A stretch of 64,000 nt of DNA from Castellaniella sp. (GCF_004321985.1 NZ_SCQN01000020.1:47173-111172), one strand, 5' to 3'. Shown: positions 49,975 through 61,952, counted from the stretch's first letter. The notes: generated from the sequence alone by a model not told the origin. Made by a program: numbers and translations.

Positions 49975-52566
49975 ATGCGATTAGACAAACTGACAACGAA
50001 GTTTCAGCAGGCGCTTGCCGATGCCCAGAGCTTGGCCGTGCGCCACGATCATCCTTATGTCGAGAACGTGCACCTGCTTTCCGCCTTGCTGGCCGATCAT
50101 GACAGTGGTGCCGCCAGTCTGCTGGCCCAGTCCGGCGTCGCGGTGCAGCGCCTGCAGACCGAGCTGGAGCGCCAACTAAAGGCACTGCCGACCGTGCAAG
50201 GCGCCGAGGGCAACATCCAGGTCGGGCGCGAGCTGCAGGCTGCTCTGGCGCGCACCGACAAGGAAGCAGGCCAGCGCGGCGATGATTTCATCGCCAGCGA
50301 GCTTTACCTGCTCGCGCTGGCAGACGACAAGAGCGAGGTGGGCCGTGCGCTGCGAGAGGCCGGCCTGCAACGCAAGGCGCTGGAGGCGGCTATCGCCTCG
50401 GTGCGGGGCGGCGCTACGGTCACCGGCGCCGAGGACGAGGACAACCGCCAGGCGCTGAAGAAGTACACGCTGGACCTGACGGCGCGTGCGCGCGAGGGCA
50501 AACTCGACCCGGTGATCGGGCGTGATGACGAGATCCGCCGCACCATCCAGATCCTGCAGCGCCGCACCAAGAACAATCCGGTGCTCATCGGTGAGCCGGG
50601 CGTGGGCAAGACCGCGATCGTGGAAGGTCTGGCGCAGCGTATTGTCAACGGTGAAGTGCCCGAGACACTCAAGGGCAAGCGCATTCTTGCGCTGGACCTG
50701 GCGGGCCTGCTGGCCGGCGCGAAATATCGCGGCGAATTTGAAGAGCGCCTCAAGTCTGTCCTGAAGGAGCTGGCGCAGGATTCCGGCCAGACCATCGTCT
50801 TCATCGACGAGCTGCACACCATGGTGGGCGCAGGCAAGGCTGAGGGCGCCATGGATGCCGGCAATATGCTCAAGCCGGCGCTGTCGCGCGGCGAACTGCA
50901 TTGCGTGGGCGCCACGACGCTGGACGAATACCGCAAGTACATCGAGAAGGATGCCGCGCTGGAACGCCGCTTCCAGAAGGTCATGGTCGATGAGCCCAAC
51001 GTGGAATCCACCATCGCCATCCTGCGGGGGTTGCAGGAGCGCTATGAGCTGCACCATGGCGTGCAGATCACCGATCCAGCCATTGTCGCGGCGGCCGAAC
51101 TGTCCCATCGCTACATCACGGACCGTTTCCTGCCCGACAAGGCAATCGACCTGATCGACGAGGCGGCAGCTCGCATCCGCATGGAGATCGACTCCAAGCC
51201 GGAGGTCATGGACCGGCTGGATCGCCGCATCATCCAGTTGAAGATCGAGCGCGAAGCCGTACGCAAGGACACGGACGAAGCGTCGGGGCGGCGTCTGAAG
51301 GCGATCGAGGACGAACTGGCCTCGCTGCAGCGCGAATACAACGATTATGAGGAAATCTGGAAGTCGGAAAAGGCGGCCGTCCAGGGCTCGCAGGCCGTGA
51401 AGGAAGAGATCGACCGGGTGCGCGCCGAGATGGCGGACCTGCAGCGCAAGGGTCAGTACGACAAGCTGGCCGAGCTGCAGTACGGGCGGTTGCCCGAGCT
51501 GGAAGCGCGACTGAAGGTGGCCGAGTCGGCCAGCCACGACTCGGGCTCGGAAAAGCCGCGCCTGCTGCGCACCCAGGTCGGAGCCGAAGAGATCGCCGAG
51601 GTCGTGTCGCGGGCCACCGGCATCCCGGTCTCGCGCATGATGCAGGGCGAGCGCGCCAAGCTGCTGGGCATGGAAGCCGTGCTGCATGACCGCGTCGTCG
51701 GCCAGGACGAGGCTGTGCGTCTGGTGTCCGAGGCCATCCGCCGTTCACGCGCCGGTCTGTCCGATCCCAATCGGCCCTATGGTTCCTTCCTGTTCCTGGG
51801 GCCCACCGGCGTGGGCAAGACTGAGCTGACCAAGGCGCTCGCGCAGTTCCTGTTCGATTCGGACAATCACCTGGTGCGCATCGACATGAGCGAGTTCATG
51901 GAAAAGCACTCCGTGGCGCGCCTGATCGGGGCGCCTCCGGGGTACGTGGGCTACGAGGAAGGCGGCTACCTGACCGAAGCCGTGCGCCGCAAGCCCTATA
52001 GCGTGATCCTGCTCGATGAAGTGGAGAAGGCCCATCCCGACGTGTTCAATGTGCTGCTGCAGGTGCTGGACGACGGTCGCCTGACCGATGGCCAGGGCCG
52101 GACCGTGGATTTTCGCAATACGGTGGTCATCATGACCTCGAATATTGGTTCACAGCATATCCAGGATCTGGCGGATCAGCCCTATGAAGTGGTCAAGGAA
52201 GTCATCCGCGATGAACTGAAGACGGCTTTCCGGCCCGAGTTCCTGAACCGCATCGACGAAATCGTGGTGTTTCACGGTCTGGACGCTTCGCATATCGAAC
52301 CGATTGCGCGCATCCAGTTGAAGCGCCTGGCCGAGCGGCTGGCCCAGCAGGACATGCGTCTGGAAGTCACGGACGCGGCTGTCCAGGAACTGGCGCGCGT
52401 TGGTTACGATCCGGTGTTCGGGGCACGACCGCTGAAGCGGGCGATCCAGCAGTATGTGGAAAACCCGGTGGCGCGGCTCATCCTGGAAGGCAAGTTCGGA
52501 CCCAGGGACGTGGTACCCGTGGACTGGGATGGCGAGAAGTTCGTGTTCGAGCGTACCTTGCAGTAA
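49975..52566 (+). CDS. clpB: ATP-dependent chaperone ClpB
   Basis: A hexameric disaggregase of 863 residues that works with DnaK to rescue aggregated proteins. An N-terminal Clp domain (residues 1-150) is followed by the first AAA+ module, with Walker A GEPGVGKT at 206-213 and Walker B FIDE near 277. The coiled-coil middle domain (about 400-525) is rich in Glu, Lys and Arg, and the second AAA+ module has GPTGVGKT at 609-616 and LLDEVEKA near 679. All ATPase residues are intact. No ClpP-binding tripeptide is seen, as expected for ClpB. Confidence 0.97.
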   Translation: MRLDKLTTKFQQALADAQSLAVRHDHPYVENVHLLSALLADHDSGAASLLAQSGVAVQRLQTELERQLKALPTVQGAEGNIQVGRELQAALARTDKEAGQRGDDFIASELYLLALADDKSEVGRALREAGLQRKALEAAIASVRGGATVTGAEDEDNRQALKKYTLDLTARAREGKLDPVIGRDDEIRRTIQILQRRTKNNPVLIGEPGVGKTAIVEGLAQRIVNGEVPETLKGKRILALDLAGLLAGAKYRGEFEERLKSVLKELAQDSGQTIVFIDELHTMVGAGKAEGAMDAGNMLKPALSRGELHCVGATTLDEYRKYIEKDAALERRFQKVMVDEPNVESTIAILRGLQERYELHHGVQITDPAIVAAAELSHRYITDRFLPDKAIDLIDEAAARIRMEIDSKPEVMDRLDRRIIQLKIEREAVRKDTDEASGRRLKAIEDELASLQREYNDYEEIWKSEKAAVQGSQAVKEEIDRVRAEMADLQRKGQYDKLAELQYGRLPELEARLKVAESASHDSGSEKPRLLRTQVGAEEIAEVVSRATGIPVSRMMQGERAKLLGMEAVLHDRVVGQDEAVRLVSEAIRRSRAGLSDPNRPYGSFLFLGPTGVGKTELTKALAQFLFDSDNHLVRIDMSEFMEKHSVARLIGAPPGYVGYEEGGYLTEAVRRKPYSVILLDEVEKAHPDVFNVLLQVLDDGRLTDGQGRTVDFRNTVVIMTSNIGSQHIQDLADQPYEVVKEVIRDELKTAFRPEFLNRIDEIVVFHGLDASHIEPIARIQLKRLAERLAQQDMRLEVTDAAVQELARVGYDPVFGARPLKRAIQQYVENPVARLILEGKFGPRDVVPVDWDGEKFVFERTLQ

Positions 52567-52602
52567 CGGCTTGTGCCCGGCTTTGGCCGGATGCTGGATG
52601 TG

Positions 52603-52639
52603 AAAAGGCCTTCGCGGACGCCGTCCGCGAAGGCCTTTT
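52603..52639. terminator. Perfect 17-bp bidirectional terminator
   Basis: AAAAGGCCTTCGCGGAC and its exact reverse complement GTCCGCGAAGGCCTTTT flank a three-base loop, with A and T runs at the outer ends. It serves clpB on one strand and queH on the other. Confidence 0.92.
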
Positions 52640-52661
52640 CCATGGATGGCGCGGGCGGCGG

Positions 52662-53366
52662 TCAGCCTGCGGGGCGCACCGTGGGTTTGACCGGCGGGTG
52701 TTCGGGTTCCTGGTGGTCTTCGTCGCCGTAGTATTTCACCCCGGTGCGCACGGCGTCTCGGCCGTTTGTGCGGCGCCAGCGGTTGGTGTCGCGCAGCGAG
52801 AACACGCAGCCGCAGTATTCTTGCTGGTAGAAGTGTTCGGCCTTGCTGATCTCGATCATGCGTTGAGAGCCGCCGCCCTTGCGCCAGTTGTAGGTCCAGT
52901 AGATCATGCCCGGGTAGCGGGCGGCTGCACGTTCGCCGCTGCCGTTGATTTGCTCCATGTTCTTCCAGCGCGAGATCCCCAGCGAACTGGTGATGGCGTC
53001 GAACCCGTGTTCATGGGCATAGAGGGCGGTGCGTTCGAACCGCATGTCGAAACACAGGGTGCAGCGCTTACCGCGCTCCGGCTCGTTCTCAAAGCCTTTT
53101 ACCCGTGCGAACCAGTCCTCGACGTTGTAGTCGGCATCGATGAACTCAATGCCATGCTTGTCGGCAAAGCGGATGTTTTCTTCCTTGCGCAACTCGTATT
53201 CGTGCTTGGGGTGAATGTTGGGGTTGTAGAAGAAGATGGAATATTCGATCCCGGAGGCGTGGATGGCCTCCATGACTTCTCCGGAGCAGGGCGCGCAACA
53301 GGAGTGCAGCAGCAGCTTCGAGTGGTCTTCCGGCAGGGTCAGGATGGGACGTTGGAATTCGGACAT
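52662..53366 (-). CDS. queH: Epoxyqueuosine reductase QueH
   Basis: QueH performs the last step of queuosine biosynthesis in tRNA by reducing epoxyqueuosine, the non-homologous alternative to QueG. The 234-residue protein (DUF208) has the cysteine pattern [10 protein letters not shown] (Cys23, 24, 27), a second [10 protein letters not shown] and a further CGC, which bind an iron-sulfur cluster and metal. The ATG at 53366 begins [13 protein letters not shown]; the longer frame to 53534 lies in glnE antisense. It is convergent with clpB. Confidence 0.93.
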   Translation of the reverse strand: MSEFQRPILTLPEDHSKLLLHSCCAPCSGEVMEAIHASGIEYSIFFYNPNIHPKHEYELRKEENIRFADKHGIEFIDADYNVEDWFARVKGFENEPERGKRCTLCFDMRFERTALYAHEHGFDAITSSLGISRWKNMEQINGSGERAAARYPGMIYWTYNWRKGGGSQRMIEISKAEHFYQQEYCGCVFSLRDTNRWRRTNGRDAVRTGVKYYGDEDHQEPEHPPVKPTVRPAG

Positions 53367-53442
53367 GGCAGCAGGCCGCGCACAGGCGGCGCAATCAGGG
53401 ACGGGGGAAAGCGCATTCGCAGTGGATGGCGCAAACCTCATT

Positions 53443-56199
53443 CTAGTCTTGGCCCAACACTTGCCGCCAGAGGCTGCGCACGGCGGCGCGCTCGCGCGTG
53501 AGCTCGGCAGCGGGGACGCGGGCCTTCTCGGCACCCTGCAGACGCAGGGCGTGCTGGCGGCGGCGGAAGATCCGGTAGGCGTCGGCCACCTCAGCCGCCA
53601 GGGGCCCGGGAATCAGCCCGGCGCGCGCTGCCAGCCCCAGCAGTGCGATGTTGCCCAGATTACCCAGCAGTTCGGGGTGTGCGCAAGATTGGCTCAGCAC
53701 CAGGAACTGGGTGATGAACTCGATGTCCACCATGCCGCCTCGGTCGTGCTTCAGGTCAAAGTCCGGGCTGCGGTTGGGGTGGCCTTGAGAAATCTTGTCG
53801 CGCATGGAGCAGACGTCGCGGCGTAGTGCTTCCGGGTCGCGTGGCAATAGCAGGATGCGCCGGCGGATGTCCTCGAAGCGAGCGCCGATGTCCGCGTCAC
53901 CGGCCACGAATCGTGCGCGGGTGAGGGCCTGGTGTTCCCAGGCCCAGGCATGCGTGGTCTGGTAGCGCTCAAACGCTGAAACTGGCACAGCCAGCAGGCC
54001 GGCGTCGCCGTCCGGGCGCAGCCGCAGATCGATTTCGTACAGTCGCCCCGACGAGGTCAGCGTGGACAGCCACGATGCCATGCGCCGGCCCAGCTTGGCG
54101 TAGCGCTCGCCGGCTTCCTGGTCAGGGTCGTCATACAGGAACACCAGGTCCAGGTCCGAGGCGTAGCCGAGTTCCTTCCCGCCCAGTTTGCCGTAGGCGA
54201 TGATGGCAAAGCGCGGCGGGGCGGGGTGGTCGCGCTGGTCTCGCGGCAGGACCTGCGGCCAGACCCGGCAAATGGTCTCGGCGAGCAGCAGGTCTGCCAG
54301 TGCAGACAGGTGATCGGCCAGACCCTCCACGCTGATCACGTTTTCCAGGTCCTGAGCCAGAAGCTGGAAGGTGACCTGGTGCTGCACGTCGCGCATCAGG
54401 TTCATCTGTTGTTCCACGTCGGGCTGACCGTCGGGCAGCACGCAGGCGTCCAGGTCGGAGCGAAGCTGCTCGGCCAGCGCCGCGAAGTCTGGTGCCTGCA
54501 TCAGGCTGCGCCATTCGATCAGGCTGTCCAGCAGCAGTGGGTAGCGCGTCAGGTAGCGCGAGGCCCAGGGGCTGGCGCTCACGATGCGCGCGATCCGCGC
54601 CAGGGTTTCCGGATATTCGGCCAGCAGCGCCAGATAGGCACTGCGTTGTGCGACGTGCTCCACCAGATCGAGCAGCCGCTGCAGGGTGTCGGCCGGGGTG
54701 TCCGTTCGCAGCGCCGCCTGGAGCAGGCCAGGCATCAGGGCGTTGACGCGCTTCTGGCTGGTCAGCGGCAGGCTCTGGATTCGGTGGCTGTCGAGCAGCG
54801 TGTCGATGCGGGCCTGCAGTTCGCCGTTCTGGGCATCCGGCAGGGGGGAGGCATCCGGTGGCTGCGGCGCGGCGGCGCGCGGGGATTTGTCATCGCCGCC
54901 CATACCAGCAATCCGGAAGGCATCACGGAAGCACTGGGCCACGAAGTCGCGGTGGTGGGCGAGCTCCCCCGAGAATGCCGCTGGATCGGCGTAGCCCATG
55001 GCGTGGGCCAGGCTGGCTGTGCCGTCCGGGGTGCGCGGCAGCAGGTGGGTCTGCTCGTCCTCGCGATACTGCAGGCGGTGTTCGATACGGCGCAGAAAGA
55101 CGTAGGCCTCCTCCAACCCGCTGGCTTCGGTATCACCCAGGATGCCGGCGCGGCGCTGCCTGTGCAGCGCAGAGAGCAGGTTGCGCTGCTGCAGCGATGG
55201 CTGCCGACCGCCCCGGATGAGCTGGTTGAGCTGGACGACGAACTCGATCTCGCGGATGCCGCCTTCTCCCAGCTTGATGTTGTGGTGCGTGTCCACGCCG
55301 TTGCGGGCGTGTGCGCGGCGTTGCCAGTCGGTGCGGATGCGCTCGCGCAGGCCTCGCAGTGCCGATAGTGCGTCGAAGTCGAAGTATTTGCGATAGACGA
55401 ATGGGAGGCGCAGGGACTCGATCTCGTGCGCCAGAGTATCGAAGCGGACCGTGTCGAACAGTGGGCAAGGGATCAGGCGGGCCTTCAGCCAGGCGTAGCG
55501 CTCCCATTCGCGGCCCTGGGCCACCAGGTAGTTCTCCAGCGCCGCCAGGCTCCATGCCAGGGGCCCGCTGTCGCCGTCCGGACGCAGCCGCAGGTCGGTC
55601 CGGAAGACGTAGCCGTCGGCGTCCTGTTCAGACAGCAGGGCAGACAGCAGGCGGCAGGCCTTGCCGTAGAACTCGTGGTGGCTGATGCGCCGGCGCCCAT
55701 CGGTTTCGCCTTCCTCGCCATAGAGCATGATGAGGTCGATGTCCGAGGAAACGTTCAGTTCCTTCCCTCCCAGCTTCCCCATCCCCAGAATCAGCAGATC
55801 CTGCGGGGCACCCGTGTCGGCGTAGCGCGGTGTTCCGTGGATTTCGGACAGGGTGTGCATCGCGCAGGCGTAGGCCTGGCCGATGGCCAGATCTGCCAGT
55901 TGCGTCATGGCGGCCACGACTTCGTGAAGCGAGGCCAGCCCCGCGACATCACGAACCATGAGCGTGCCAAACACCCGTCCTCGTAGCCGGCGCAGGGCGG
56001 ACTTCAGCGCGTCCTGTGGGATTGGCTGGTTCGTGTCGGTCCCGGTCAGTTCCTGGAACCAGTCCAGCAGGGTCTTGCGCGTGACAGCCTGCCCGGCGTC
56101 GGCCACCAGCCGGGCCTCGTGCTCGGGGTGCGCCAACAATGACCGGCGTAGAACCCCGGACCACTCCAGTGCGGGCTTTAATATAATGGCATCAGACAT
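53443..56199 (-). CDS. glnE: Glutamine synthetase adenylyltransferase / adenylyl-removing enzyme
   Basis: A bifunctional 918-residue enzyme that modifies and activates glutamine synthetase in response to PII. The N-terminal nucleotidyltransferase half carries [18 protein letters not shown] near 140-156; a regulatory helical domain follows; the C-terminal half has the second motif [18 protein letters not shown]. Both halves retain the G-K-L-G-G and D-x-D signatures. The ATG at 56199 begins MSDAIILKP; upstream frame is excluded by the divergent yhdP promoter region. It is slightly shorter than the E. coli enzyme (about 946). Confidence 0.96.
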   Translation of the reverse strand: MSDAIILKPALEWSGVLRRSLLAHPEHEARLVADAGQAVTRKTLLDWFQELTGTDTNQPIPQDALKSALRRLRGRVFGTLMVRDVAGLASLHEVVAAMTQLADLAIGQAYACAMHTLSEIHGTPRYADTGAPQDLLILGMGKLGGKELNVSSDIDLIMLYGEEGETDGRRRISHHEFYGKACRLLSALLSEQDADGYVFRTDLRLRPDGDSGPLAWSLAALENYLVAQGREWERYAWLKARLIPCPLFDTVRFDTLAHEIESLRLPFVYRKYFDFDALSALRGLRERIRTDWQRRAHARNGVDTHHNIKLGEGGIREIEFVVQLNQLIRGGRQPSLQQRNLLSALHRQRRAGILGDTEASGLEEAYVFLRRIEHRLQYREDEQTHLLPRTPDGTASLAHAMGYADPAAFSGELAHHRDFVAQCFRDAFRIAGMGGDDKSPRAAAPQPPDASPLPDAQNGELQARIDTLLDSHRIQSLPLTSQKRVNALMPGLLQAALRTDTPADTLQRLLDLVEHVAQRSAYLALLAEYPETLARIARIVSASPWASRYLTRYPLLLDSLIEWRSLMQAPDFAALAEQLRSDLDACVLPDGQPDVEQQMNLMRDVQHQVTFQLLAQDLENVISVEGLADHLSALADLLLAETICRVWPQVLPRDQRDHPAPPRFAIIAYGKLGGKELGYASDLDLVFLYDDPDQEAGERYAKLGRRMASWLSTLTSSGRLYEIDLRLRPDGDAGLLAVPVSAFERYQTTHAWAWEHQALTRARFVAGDADIGARFEDIRRRILLLPRDPEALRRDVCSMRDKISQGHPNRSPDFDLKHDRGGMVDIEFITQFLVLSQSCAHPELLGNLGNIALLGLAARAGLIPGPLAAEVADAYRIFRRRQHALRLQGAEKARVPAAELTRERAAVRSLWRQVLGQD

Positions 56200-56278
56200 G
56201 GGAGCTGCCCGTGATTCAATTGGGCGGGCCGGCGCTGACCGACCTCGCAAGGGGTTCTAACATACTTCAAACAACGGC

Positions 56279-59200
56279 ATGCGCCAATTGATTTCAAGCC
56301 GTTCCGCCACCTGGGTGCGCTGGCTTCTGGTCCTTGTGGCCTGCCTGTATTTCGGGCTAGGGCTTGGGCTGCTGGGCCTGCGGTATGTGGTTCTGCCGCA
56401 GATCGACCACTGGCGCCCGCAGATCGAGCATCGGCTGGCGGACAGGCTGGGCGTGCAGGTCAGGCTTGGCGCTCTGCATGCTGACTGGCACGGCTGGGAT
56501 CCGATCCTGGATGTGCAGGGTTTGAGCCTGAGCGATGCGAGCGGGTACGAGCTTTTGAGCGCGCCGTCCGTGCAGGCCCGCCTGAACTGGCGGGCCTTGC
56601 TGCCGGGACATCGCGGCTTGCTCAGGCTTCGGGTAACCGGGATGGATCTGGATGTCTCCCGGCTGCCCGATGGGCGCGTGAGCCTGCTGGGCCTTTCGTT
56701 CGACCCCGGCGAAGCGGCGCCTGTCGCCCTGCCTCCGTGGCTGCAATGGGTACTGTCCCAGCCGCTGATTGCCTTTCATGATGTGACCGTGCGCTGGCGC
56801 GACCAGAATGCGCCCCCCTTGTCGTTCGATGAGGTCAGTGCTGTCTGGGTGCATGACACGACGCGTGGCGCGAGCCTGCAGGCTTCCGCGCGGGCCCGGG
56901 CCGCCGGCGATGCTCGCGTGCAGTTGCGTGCCGTACTGGACGACTTGACGCCGCTGATACAGGGCGAGTGGCCTGCTCATGCGCGGGCCTGGCTACATGC
57001 CTCGCAGATCACGCCGCTGGCTTGGCAGCACTGGGTGTCGGGAATGCCGACCGAGTGGCGGCAGGGAATGCTGGACCTGCAGGCCTGGGCTGAGATATCC
57101 AATGGGACCCCCCGGTTGACTGTACAGGGACGGATCGAGTCGCTGGACTGGGCTGGCGCGCAAAATGCCAACCTGCGCGTCCCGACGGCTGTTGCCTGGG
57201 CGCAGGGGTCCTGGGCGCAGTGGCACGCGCTGACACAGGCGCCTTCGGCTCAGGAATCAGCGGGCGGTGCAGGGACCGGATCGGTACCCGGGATCGCCTT
57301 CGAGGCGCGTGCACAGGGTGTCCAGCTGTTTCAACCCCAGTGGTTCGCCTCGGTGCTCGATCTGGGGGCGCTGTCGGCCAGAGGCCGCCTGCAGCGAGCA
57401 GCCGACTGGAGGCTTCAGATTGATCGCGCCAGCTGGCATAACGCGGATGCGGACCTGGACGCCCAGGGAACCTGGCGGAGCAACGCTGGTGCCGGTATTG
57501 CCGATCTGAGCGGCACCATTACGCGGGCGCGCATGGGCGCCATCCACCGTTACCTGCCGCTCGTGGTGAATGCGGATGCCCGCGAGTGGCTGGCCACGGG
57601 CTTGCAGGCGGGCGAACTGGTCGACGCCAATTGGCTGCTGAGGGGCGATCTCGCAGAGTTCCCGTTTGGTGACCGGCCACAGGCGGGGGACTTCAGAATC
57701 ACGGGAGATTTTCGTGGCGCGCGTATCGACCTGGTGCCGGATATCGCGCTCAAGCAGTCCTGGCCCTTGCTGCAGATACCGGCGGGCCATGTCGATCTGC
57801 ATCGCATGGATCTGAACCTGCGGGCGGATCAGGCCACCATGGCACCTTCGGATAAGCAGGTCATCGCCATGAAGGCGCTGCAGGCCCGTATCCCGGATAT
57901 GGAGCATGAGCCTGTCCTGTCGGTGTCAGGCCAGACCTCGGCGCCGGCGGCAGCCTATCTGGCGCTGATCCAGCGGTCGCCGCTGGGCGGAATGCTCAGC
58001 GGCGTCTTCGACGAGGCGAGGGTCACCGGCGACTGGCAGGTTCCTCTGGCGATCACTGTTCCGCTATTGCACAGCCATGATGCCCAGGTCCAGGGGCGAG
58101 TGGACGTGCAACGGACCAGCCTGCAGTTTCTGCCTCAGGCGCCAGCCTTCCAGGATCTGGAGGGGCAGGTCCATTTCAGCGAGACCGGGGTGCGCATCGT
58201 CCAGCCCCTGAAGGGCCGCCTGCTCGGGGGGCCTGTCCAGGTCCTCGGTGATCTGGGCGATCATGCGGGTCCGGGACTGTCGTTCCACGGGCAGATGAGC
58301 GCTGCGGCGATCGGGCATTTTGCTGGTGTCCCAGGGATGAAGCGAATCACGGGAACCTTGGCTTACCAGGCCCGCCTGTCGCGTCAAAAGCGGGGGTACC
58401 TGCTGAACCTGGATTCGGACACGTCTGCGTTGGCACTGGATTTCCCGGCGCCGTTGTCCAAGCCCCAGGGCGAAGCGCGTACGCTGAATCTCCAGTGGTC
58501 GGACGCCGACCCCAGCGACGATACGCTGGAGATCCGCTATGGCAGCGGTCTGCGCGTGGACCTGCGCCATGCCCGTAGCGGCTCGGCCAAGGGCCCCTAC
58601 TTTCAGCAGGCGGCGATCGGCCTGGGTCAGGCAGCGACACTGGCTCCGGGGCTACAGGTGGCGGTGGATTATCCGCTGTTCGATCTGGACGTCTGGAATC
58701 GGATCGTGGACGAGTTTTCCATTGTGCGTCGCGGTCAGGTTCAGGCGCGAGGCGGCCATACTGCGAAGCGCCCCCTGTGGCCCGATCTGGCATTGCTCTC
58801 GGTGCAAGCGGATCAGTTGCGGCTGTTGGGTACGCGCCTGGACCATTCCGTGCTGCGGGTCGTGAAGTCGGCTGATGAACGTTGGTCCATGAATGTGCGC
58901 TCCCTGCAGACCACGGGAACGCTGAAGTGGCAGGAGCGGGACGGGCGTGTCCAGGGGAAGATGTCGGCACGTTTTTCGCGGCTCAGCCTGGGTGACGACC
59001 CCAGAGACAACAATGCGCTTCTGCCGGATGCCCAGATCGATGAGGATGCCGCCTTTGACGACGATCTGGAAATTTCCGGAATCTTGCTGCAGGCCGACGA
59101 CTTCCGGTTGTATGGCCGCCCGGTGGGTGCGCTTTCGCTGGAAGGCGAACGCGACGGGGTGCAGCATGTGTGGCACCTGCGCAATCTGCGGATTGGCGAT

Positions 59201-59920
59201 GGCCAGACGCGTCTGGCCGGCAGCGGGACCTGGCGTCTTCGGGGAGACGATCGCGGCCTGACCCTGAATGCATCGGTCAAGACGGAGGACCTGGGGGCCT
59301 GGATGGATCGGGCGGGCTGGAAGGACGTGATGGTCGGGGGAAAGGGAGATCTGAAGGGCCGCTTCGAGTGGCGTGATCTGCCGTGGACCCACGACAAGGT
59401 CAACCTGCGGGGTGACCTCAAGGTGTCGCTGGACAAGGGACGCTTTCCGAAGCTGGGTTCGCACACGGCCAAGCTGCTGGAGTTTCTGTCGCTGCAGTCC
59501 ATTGCCCGCCTGACCAAGCTGGATTCCGGCCTGGCCGGGCTGCTGCACGAGGGTGTGCCCTTTGATCAGTTGCGGGGGTCGGTGAGCCTGAACCAGGGCG
59601 TGGCCCAGGTGCACGACTACAAGTTGATCGGTTCTGTCGGCACCATCCTGCTCGAGGGCACGACCAACATCATGGACCAGACCTTCAACATGCAGGCCGT
59701 GGTGGTCCCCAATCTGGATGTCAGTGGCGCAGCCATCGCAGCCGGCATTGCCATCAACCCCATCATCGGGCTGGGCGCTTTCATCACGCAGTGGCTGCTG
59801 AAGACGCCGCTGGCCAAGGTAATGACGTCCCACTACCAGATTACCGGAACCTGGGATGACCCTAAGGTCCAGGATGTTCCGGTGGCGGCCACCGCAACGA
59901 TCGCGCCGGACGTCCACTGA
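56279..59920 (+). CDS. yhdP: YhdP / AsmA-like giant envelope protein (DUF3971)
   Basis: A 1213-residue protein. An N-terminal basic stretch and one helix (LLVLVACLYFGLGLGLLGLR) anchor it in the inner membrane, followed by a very long beta-rich periplasmic part of the AsmA-like repeat type and a C-terminal amphipathic region (SHYQITGTWDDPKVQ). YhdP and relatives (TamB-like) form hydrophobic-groove bridges that move phospholipids to the outer membrane in E. coli. The orthologous assignment rests on length, topology and position next to glnE, a conserved Burkholderiales pairing. Confidence 0.85.
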   Translation: MRQLISSRSATWVRWLLVLVACLYFGLGLGLLGLRYVVLPQIDHWRPQIEHRLADRLGVQVRLGALHADWHGWDPILDVQGLSLSDASGYELLSAPSVQARLNWRALLPGHRGLLRLRVTGMDLDVSRLPDGRVSLLGLSFDPGEAAPVALPPWLQWVLSQPLIAFHDVTVRWRDQNAPPLSFDEVSAVWVHDTTRGASLQASARARAAGDARVQLRAVLDDLTPLIQGEWPAHARAWLHASQITPLAWQHWVSGMPTEWRQGMLDLQAWAEISNGTPRLTVQGRIESLDWAGAQNANLRVPTAVAWAQGSWAQWHALTQAPSAQESAGGAGTGSVPGIAFEARAQGVQLFQPQWFASVLDLGALSARGRLQRAADWRLQIDRASWHNADADLDAQGTWRSNAGAGIADLSGTITRARMGAIHRYLPLVVNADAREWLATGLQAGELVDANWLLRGDLAEFPFGDRPQAGDFRITGDFRGARIDLVPDIALKQSWPLLQIPAGHVDLHRMDLNLRADQATMAPSDKQVIAMKALQARIPDMEHEPVLSVSGQTSAPAAAYLALIQRSPLGGMLSGVFDEARVTGDWQVPLAITVPLLHSHDAQVQGRVDVQRTSLQFLPQAPAFQDLEGQVHFSETGVRIVQPLKGRLLGGPVQVLGDLGDHAGPGLSFHGQMSAAAIGHFAGVPGMKRITGTLAYQARLSRQKRGYLLNLDSDTSALALDFPAPLSKPQGEARTLNLQWSDADPSDDTLEIRYGSGLRVDLRHARSGSAKGPYFQQAAIGLGQAATLAPGLQVAVDYPLFDLDVWNRIVDEFSIVRRGQVQARGGHTAKRPLWPDLALLSVQADQLRLLGTRLDHSVLRVVKSADERWSMNVRSLQTTGTLKWQERDGRVQGKMSARFSRLSLGDDPRDNNALLPDAQIDEDAAFDDDLEISGILLQADDFRLYGRPVGALSLEGERDGVQHVWHLRNLRIGDGQTRLAGSGTWRLRGDDRGLTLNASVKTEDLGAWMDRAGWKDVMVGGKGDLKGRFEWRDLPWTHDKVNLRGDLKVSLDKGRFPKLGSHTAKLLEFLSLQSIARLTKLDSGLAGLLHEGVPFDQLRGSVSLNQGVAQVHDYKLIGSVGTILLEGTTNIMDQTFNMQAVVVPNLDVSGAAIAAGIAINPIIGLGAFITQWLLKTPLAKVMTSHYQITGTWDDPKVQDVPVAATATIAPDVH

Positions 59921-60000
59921 GGGCTGAGTGCCCCTGACGGGTGCGTACTGTCGTACTATTGTTACAAGGGTTTTCTGCCCGCGGCAGATAGGGAGACGAT

Positions 60001-61830
60001 GTGGAACTGGACGTAGTCTTGGGCCTGGTGGTGCTGACGGTTCTGATCGTGCTTGTGGCGCTCGCGATGCGAAAGACTGAGCAGGCGCACTTCAAGGAAG
60101 TCATCGACCGCTTGGGCAAGCTGGAATCTGACAAGGAGGCCGCAGCCAGGATAGGGCTTCAGATGACTGAGACCTACGGCGCTTCCAAGCAGCTGGTTGC
60201 GGGCTTTAGCGCGATTCAGGGGCAATTGACCGATTTCGCAAATGGTCAGCGGGTCGCTGGCGATACCGTTACCGAACTGAAGTCCACTCTGCCTGCGGTG
60301 ATTGCCGGTGATCTGCAAAAGGTCAGTACCGCCCTTCAGGAACTCATGACCTCCCGGGTGCTGCCAGTCCTGAGGGAGTCGTCGCAAGCCATGCACCAGA
60401 CCATCGTTGAGGAACGCACGGCCGCCGAAAAGCGTTTCAACGAGCTCCGGGATAGCCTGCAAGCGGGCCAGCGCGAATTCACCGCTAAATCCGCCACCGA
60501 CTTTGCTCAGCGAAGCCACGAACTCGACACCAAACTGGCCTCGTACCGACAGGAAGTCGAGACCAAGCTCCAGGCCAACGTAGAGTCCGTGCAGCAGCTC
60601 ATCAAAAGTATCGAAGGCCGGTTTACGACCCTTTCGACTTCCAACACGGAAGCCATCAACAGCATCCGGGATTCCGTCGGCAGACAGTTGAAGGAAATGC
60701 GCGATGAAGCCGCCACGCATCGCACAGAGATGACGGCTATCACCAAGGGTGCGGTTGAGGGTCTGGAAGGCAAGGTCACCAAGCTGACGGTGGACAACAA
60801 TGCCAATATCGAGAAGCTGAAGGTCGGTGTGGAGACGAAGCTTGTGGCCCTCCAGATGGACAATGCCGCAAAGCTCGAAGAGATGCGCAAGACTGTCGAT
60901 GAGAAGCTCCAGGCGACGTTGGAGACCCGCTTGGGCGAATCCTTCAAACTGGTTTCCGAGCGTCTCGAACAAGTTCATCGCGGCCTCGGCGAGATGCAGA
61001 CCCTGGCCAGCGGTGTCGGCGACCTGAAGCGCGTGCTGACCAATGTGAAGACTCGCGGGACCTGGGGTGAAATGCAGCTTTCCCGGCTGCTGGAACAGAT
61101 GCTGACTGCAGAGCAGTATGTGGCCAACGTCACCACCAAGAAAGGTTCCAACGACCGCGTGGAATTCGCCATTCGTCTGCCGGGCAGAGAAGAAGACGTT
61201 GAAGTCTTTCTGCCAATTGACGCCAAGTTCCCGATCGAGGACTATCAACGACTCCTGGATGCCCAGGATCGGGCTGACCTTCCGGCCATCGACGAGGCTG
61301 CCAGGGCGCTGGAAACCCGCATCAAGGGCGAAGCCAGGACGATCAGCGAAAAATATATCGATCCGCCGAATACGACAGACTTTGCCCTCCTTTATCTGCC
61401 GATCGAGGGCCTCTACGCCGAGGTGCTGCGCCGTCCGGGCCTCGTCGAGATGCTGCAGCACGATTACCGGGTGACGGTCGCTGGCCCGACCACGCTGACT
61501 GCGATCCTGAACAGCCTGCAGATGGGTTTCCGGACGTTGGCCATCACCAAGCGATCGTCGGAAGTCTGGAAGGTGTTGGGTGCGGTCAAGACAGAGTTCG
61601 GCAAATTCGGCGACGTCATTGAAGCAGCAAGGCGGAAGCTCGAAGCAGCATCCAAGCAGTTTGAGCAGGTGGACGTACGTACCCGTGCCATCCAAAGAAA
61701 GCTCAGGGGGGTTGAGGAACTGCCGGTTGCGCCTGCGCGGGAGATGCTTGATGTCAGTCTCACCTCGGCTGGCGATGAGGATGAAGAGGATCCAGCGGGG
61801 CCTGCCCTCTTTCACAATCCGGGGGGGTAG
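60001..61830 (+). CDS. rmuC: DNA recombination protein RmuC
   Basis: A 609-residue protein. An N-terminal membrane helix (VVLGLVVLTVLIVLVALAM, residues 3-22 approximately) is followed by about 300 residues of coiled coil rich in Glu, Lys and Thr, and a C-terminal nuclease-like RmuC domain with VLTNVKTRGTWGEMQLSRLL and IDAKFPIEDYQRL. RmuC limits DNA inversions at short repeats. The GTG start at 60001 has GGGAG about six bases upstream. It may share transcription with yhdP (80-bp gap). Confidence 0.93.
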   Translation: MELDVVLGLVVLTVLIVLVALAMRKTEQAHFKEVIDRLGKLESDKEAAARIGLQMTETYGASKQLVAGFSAIQGQLTDFANGQRVAGDTVTELKSTLPAVIAGDLQKVSTALQELMTSRVLPVLRESSQAMHQTIVEERTAAEKRFNELRDSLQAGQREFTAKSATDFAQRSHELDTKLASYRQEVETKLQANVESVQQLIKSIEGRFTTLSTSNTEAINSIRDSVGRQLKEMRDEAATHRTEMTAITKGAVEGLEGKVTKLTVDNNANIEKLKVGVETKLVALQMDNAAKLEEMRKTVDEKLQATLETRLGESFKLVSERLEQVHRGLGEMQTLASGVGDLKRVLTNVKTRGTWGEMQLSRLLEQMLTAEQYVANVTTKKGSNDRVEFAIRLPGREEDVEVFLPIDAKFPIEDYQRLLDAQDRADLPAIDEAARALETRIKGEARTISEKYIDPPNTTDFALLYLPIEGLYAEVLRRPGLVEMLQHDYRVTVAGPTTLTAILNSLQMGFRTLAITKRSSEVWKVLGAVKTEFGKFGDVIEAARRKLEAASKQFEQVDVRTRAIQRKLRGVEELPVAPAREMLDVSLTSAGDEDEEDPAGPALFHNPGG

Positions 61831-61857
61831 CGCTCCGTCATGCTCTGACATGAAAAA

Positions 61858-61895
61858 CACCCCAAAGGTTGGATTGGTGTCCAACTTTTGGGGTG
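61858..61895. terminator. Bidirectional terminator between rmuC and gdhA
   Basis: CACCCCAAAGGTTGGA pairs with TCCAACTTTTGGGGTG with one G-T mismatch over 16 bp and a six-base loop. A plus-strand T run (CTTTTTTG, around 61911-61918) follows at a short distance. Confidence 0.85.
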
Positions 61896-61952
61896 CGGTT
61901 CACGCAGGAGCTTTTTTGATGTCCGGACAGCCGACCAGGGTCGAGGATCCGA

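Noticed and set aside
59962..61884. Minus-strand 640-codon ORF opposite rmuC
   Set aside because: Antisense shadow; the plus strand encodes a full RmuC protein with its conserved C-terminal domain and RBS.
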